From: an uncultured Eubacteriales bacterium
GTDB lineage: Bacteria > Bacillota > Clostridia > Lachnospirales > Lachnospiraceae
Length of the DNA: 9,456 nt
Assembly (NCBI GenBank): GCA_900557175.1
Contig: USSL01000050.1
Coordinates: forward strand, 1 to 9,456
Reading direction: 5' to 3'
Made by a program: the position numbers and the translations under genes
In this document: one piece after another, positions 7,679 to 9,456 of the stretch
Position numbering within the stretch: position 1 is the stretch's first letter
Layout: the number at the start of each line of letters is the position of its first letter
The notes under the pieces: model-generated
What the model was told of the DNA's origin: nothing
Seen by the model: the letters and a program-made list of their open reading frames with translations, nothing else
Database searches by the model: none

Positions 7679-8734
7679 ATGAAAGCATGGCAGGAAAATG
7701 TGAGGAAGGTTGTTCCTTATACACCGGGGGAGCAGCCGGATAAGGAAAATATGATAAAACTGAATACAAATGAGAATCCGTATCCGCCGGCGCCGGCGGT
7801 AAAACGGGCGCTGGAGCGGACAGACCGTGATGCGCTGCGGCTTTATCCTGATCCGGCGGCGTCAAAGCTTATAAAAGCGCTGGCATGGCGCTATGATGTG
7901 GATGAAAATCAGGTGTTTGTCGGTGTCGGCTCGGACGATGTGCTGTCGGTTGCTTTTCTGACTTTTTTTAATTCAAAGAAGCCGGTTTTATTTCCGGATA
8001 TTACCTATTCTTTTTATCCGGTATGGGCTGATGTTTACAAAATTCCGTATGAGACGCGGCCGCTGACTTCGGATTTTTCTATCAATGCCAGTGATTATTA
8101 TTGTGAAAATGGCGGTGTAGTTTTTCCAAATCCGAATGCTCCGACGTCAAAATATGAGGATTTATCTGTCGTGGAAGACATTGTTTCTCACAATCAGGAC
8201 TGCGTTGTGATTGTCGATGAAGCTTACATTGACTTTGCGGGACCGTCGGCGCTCTCACTTATTCCGAAATATGATAATCTTTTGGTCGTGCAGACATTTT
8301 CAAAATCGCGTGCCCTTGCCGGAATGCGTATTGGCTTTGCCATCGGGCAGCCTGAACTTATCAAAGCAATGAATGACGTGCGCTATTCGATTAATTCCTA
8401 CACGATGAGCCGTCCGGCGATTGAGGCAGGTGTCGCTTCTGTGATAGAGGAAGGCTATTTCAGAATATGCGTCGAAAAAATAAAAGAAACGAGAGCATGG
8501 ACGGCTGCACAGCTTAAAGCACTTGGATTTACATTTTGTGAGCCGTCGGCAAATTTCATTTTTGCAGCACATCCCGCTTGTCCGGCAAAAAAACTTTATG
8601 AGATGCTTAAGGCCGAGGATATTTACGTGAGATATTTTGACAAGCCGGGTATCGACAATTATATAAGAATTACAATCGGTACAGACGATGAAATGCAGAC
8701 ATTGATACAGGTTTTGAGAGAAAAGTGCCTGTGA
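7679..8734 (+). CDS. hisC: HisC-like PLP aminotransferase (probable histidinol-phosphate aminotransferase)
   Basis: HisC converts imidazole acetol phosphate plus glutamate to histidinol phosphate and 2-oxoglutarate. The 351 residues are the usual HisC length, starting MKAWQENVRKVVPYTPGEQP. Family motifs: KLNTNENPYPP near 28-38; NPNAPTS (151-157); VDEAYIDF with D180 and Y183; TFSKSRALAGMRIG with PLP lysine K209; YIRITIG with R330. The motif NPNAPT is common in HisC, but its last position is usually Gly and here is Ser157. No other histidine genes are in the window, so related roles remain open, such as aromatic-acid aminotransferase or a CobD-like threonine-phosphate decarboxylase. AAGGA (7665-7669) follows the previous stop, and the gap of 14 bp suggests an operon. 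No U-tract terminator follows. Confidence 0.85.
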   Translation: MKAWQENVRKVVPYTPGEQPDKENMIKLNTNENPYPPAPAVKRALERTDRDALRLYPDPAASKLIKALAWRYDVDENQVFVGVGSDDVLSVAFLTFFNSKKPVLFPDITYSFYPVWADVYKIPYETRPLTSDFSINASDYYCENGGVVFPNPNAPTSKYEDLSVVEDIVSHNQDCVVIVDEAYIDFAGPSALSLIPKYDNLLVVQTFSKSRALAGMRIGFAIGQPELIKAMNDVRYSINSYTMSRPAIEAGVASVIEEGYFRICVEKIKETRAWTAAQLKALGFTFCEPSANFIFAAHPACPAKKLYEMLKAEDIYVRYFDKPGIDNYIRITIGTDDEMQTLIQVLREKCL

Positions 8735-8741
8735 ATGGTAC

Positions 8742-8788
8742 AGTATGGATGTTTTAGCATAAATATCGGAGTATAGATGTTTTAACAT
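8742..8788. promoter_or_regulatory. Tandem dyad-like direct repeats upstream of secreted-protein gene
   Basis: Two 19-bp copies of AGTATRGATGTTTTARCAT lie at 8742-8760 and 8770-8788, matching at 17 of 19 positions with a 28-bp period. Each contains a partial or perfect dyad; in the second copy ATGTT-TT-AACAT (8777-8788) is exact. The downstream copy abuts and overlaps by one base the -35 box at 8788-8793. This arrangement is typical of binding sites for a dimeric regulator. Which regulator is unknown. Confidence 0.55.
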
Positions 8789-8816
8789 TTACATCTTAAA
8801 CACGGTGTAGTATAAT
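8788..8816 (+). promoter_or_regulatory. Promoter of the secreted-protein gene
   Basis: TTTACA (8788-8793), a 17-bp spacer, then TATAAT (8811-8816): five of six and six of six matches to consensus. The start would be near 8823, giving a leader of about 50 nt before the ATG at 8873. The tandem repeats at 8742-8788 end at its -35 box. Confidence 0.75.
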
Positions 8817-8872
8817 TCCTGTATGAGCGTGTGTGTTTATCACAAAATAAATCTATCAGGAGGAACGAACCG

Positions 8873-9456
8873 ATGAAAAAGATGAACCTAAAAAAACAAT
8901 GCATACTTTTTATGGCTGCAGCACTGATGTTTACAGGGATGCCATTAAGTGCAGCAGCGTCTGAAGCAAATGCAGACAGTGCAGAGACGATTGTCACAGA
9001 GACTGTTGCGGAAACTTCCGGGAGTGGGCAGACTGAGCCGGCAGAGGCAGTCGAGGGTGAGAAGAAAGAAGCCTATCAGATTGTATATAATCCGGGAGTA
9101 CAGGTTAAAGTTCCGAAAAGTTTATTTGAAGGCTACAGGGGAAGTGTAAAAAAGGTCTATGCAGAGGGTATCGGTGAGATACCGGGAAGATTTTGGTATG
9201 ATGATATGCTGATTGATATTCCTTTAGACAGAGATGTCAAGAAGGGTGTTTACCCGATTGATGTGACTTTTCAGTATGACGATGTGGCATCAGGTATTAT
9301 TGAACTTGTCGTGGAAGAAGATATGAAAGGCATTCATATCCTCAATTCAGTTGTAAACTTTGACGGAACTAAAGATGCCGTTTTCCGCTTTAAAAATGGT
9401 ACAGGTAAAAATAGGATTACAAAGTTAAAAGACGTATCTTTTACGGCCAGATATTG
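8873..9456 (+). CDS. Secreted protein of unknown function, C-terminus cut by window edge
   Basis: I do not recognise this gene. The ATG at 8873 has a perfect AGGAGG (8858-8863) 9 nt upstream, and 194 codons are open to the window end. The N-terminus is a clear Sec signal peptide: basic MKKMNLKKQ, a hydrophobic core (about 10-23) and likely cleavage near A29 in LSAAASEA. C10 lies at the start of the core and is not a lipobox. Residues 30-66 form an acidic Glu/Thr/Ala-rich linker. From about 68 onward the sequence alternates hydrophobic and polar residues with aromatic turns (VYPIDVTFQYDD, IIELVVEED), which suggests beta-sandwich domains of an extracellular or envelope protein. Without the C-terminus, the presence of a membrane or wall anchor cannot be judged. 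It has its own promoter and looks separate from the aminotransferase unit. Confidence 0.85.
   Translation, partial: MKKMNLKKQCILFMAAALMFTGMPLSAAASEANADSAETIVTETVAETSGSGQTEPAEAVEGEKKEAYQIVYNPGVQVKVPKSLFEGYRGSVKKVYAEGIGEIPGRFWYDDMLIDIPLDRDVKKGVYPIDVTFQYDDVASGIIELVVEEDMKGIHILNSVVNFDGTKDAVFRFKNGTGKNRITKLKDVSFTARY

Noticed and set aside
8300..8788. Minus-strand 162-codon ORF across the hisC 3' end
   Set aside because: Antisense to the conserved PLP-lysine and C-terminal region of the HisC-like gene; no Shine-Dalgarno supports it and its Cys/Phe/His-rich composition is unlike a real protein.
8949..9149. Plus-strand 66-codon ORF rich in Gln/Arg
   Set aside because: Lies in another frame of the secreted-protein gene, which has a perfect Shine-Dalgarno and signal peptide.

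Overview
The window looks like a chromosomal housekeeping segment from a low-to-moderate GC Firmicute of class Clostridia, most probably a Lachnospiraceae member. This rests on the block rho - rpmE - DUF1385 (YqhQ-like) - prmC - prfA, the strong AGGAGG-type ribosome binding sites, the A+T-rich sigma-A-like promoters, and a GdhA whose residue numbering matches the Clostridium symbiosum enzyme at every active-site lysine. No phage genes, transposase, CRISPR array, rRNA or tRNA were seen.

Layout. Positions 1-881 (minus strand) hold the N-terminal two thirds of an NADP-type glutamate dehydrogenase, cut by the window edge. A divergent intergenic region (882-1356) carries a good gdhA promoter, a weaker rho promoter and several inverted repeats. 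Rho (1357-2835) has an Arg/Asp/Ser/Glu/Tyr-rich insert built from a 72-nt repeat. rpmE (2959-3165) has its own strong promoter and a clear terminator. DUF1385 (3241-4242), prmC (4239-5072, ATGA overlap) and prfA (5102-6175) form a unit closed by a large nested hairpin terminator. Positions 6261-6467 hold a 24-codon ORF with a strong Shine-Dalgarno, an inverted repeat and a -10 box. Next comes a two-gene aminotransferase pair (6468-7664, aspartate-aminotransferase-like; 7679-8734, HisC-like). After a promoter region with tandem dyad repeats, a secreted protein of unknown function begins at 8873 and runs off the end.

How the genes work together. The central block concerns the ends of gene expression: Rho ends transcription, L31 is a ribosomal protein, PrfA (RF1) releases the finished peptide, and PrmC methylates the GGQ glutamine of the release factors. 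DUF1385 is a membrane protein of unknown role that travels with this block. GdhA and the two PLP aminotransferases handle glutamate-linked amino nitrogen, but nothing in the sequence shows that they are co-regulated.

I found no convincing undescribed system. The most noteworthy items are the repeat-built Rho insert, the tandem dyads before the secreted-protein gene, the nested hairpin after prfA with a Shine-Dalgarno directly behind it, and the unidentified secreted protein.
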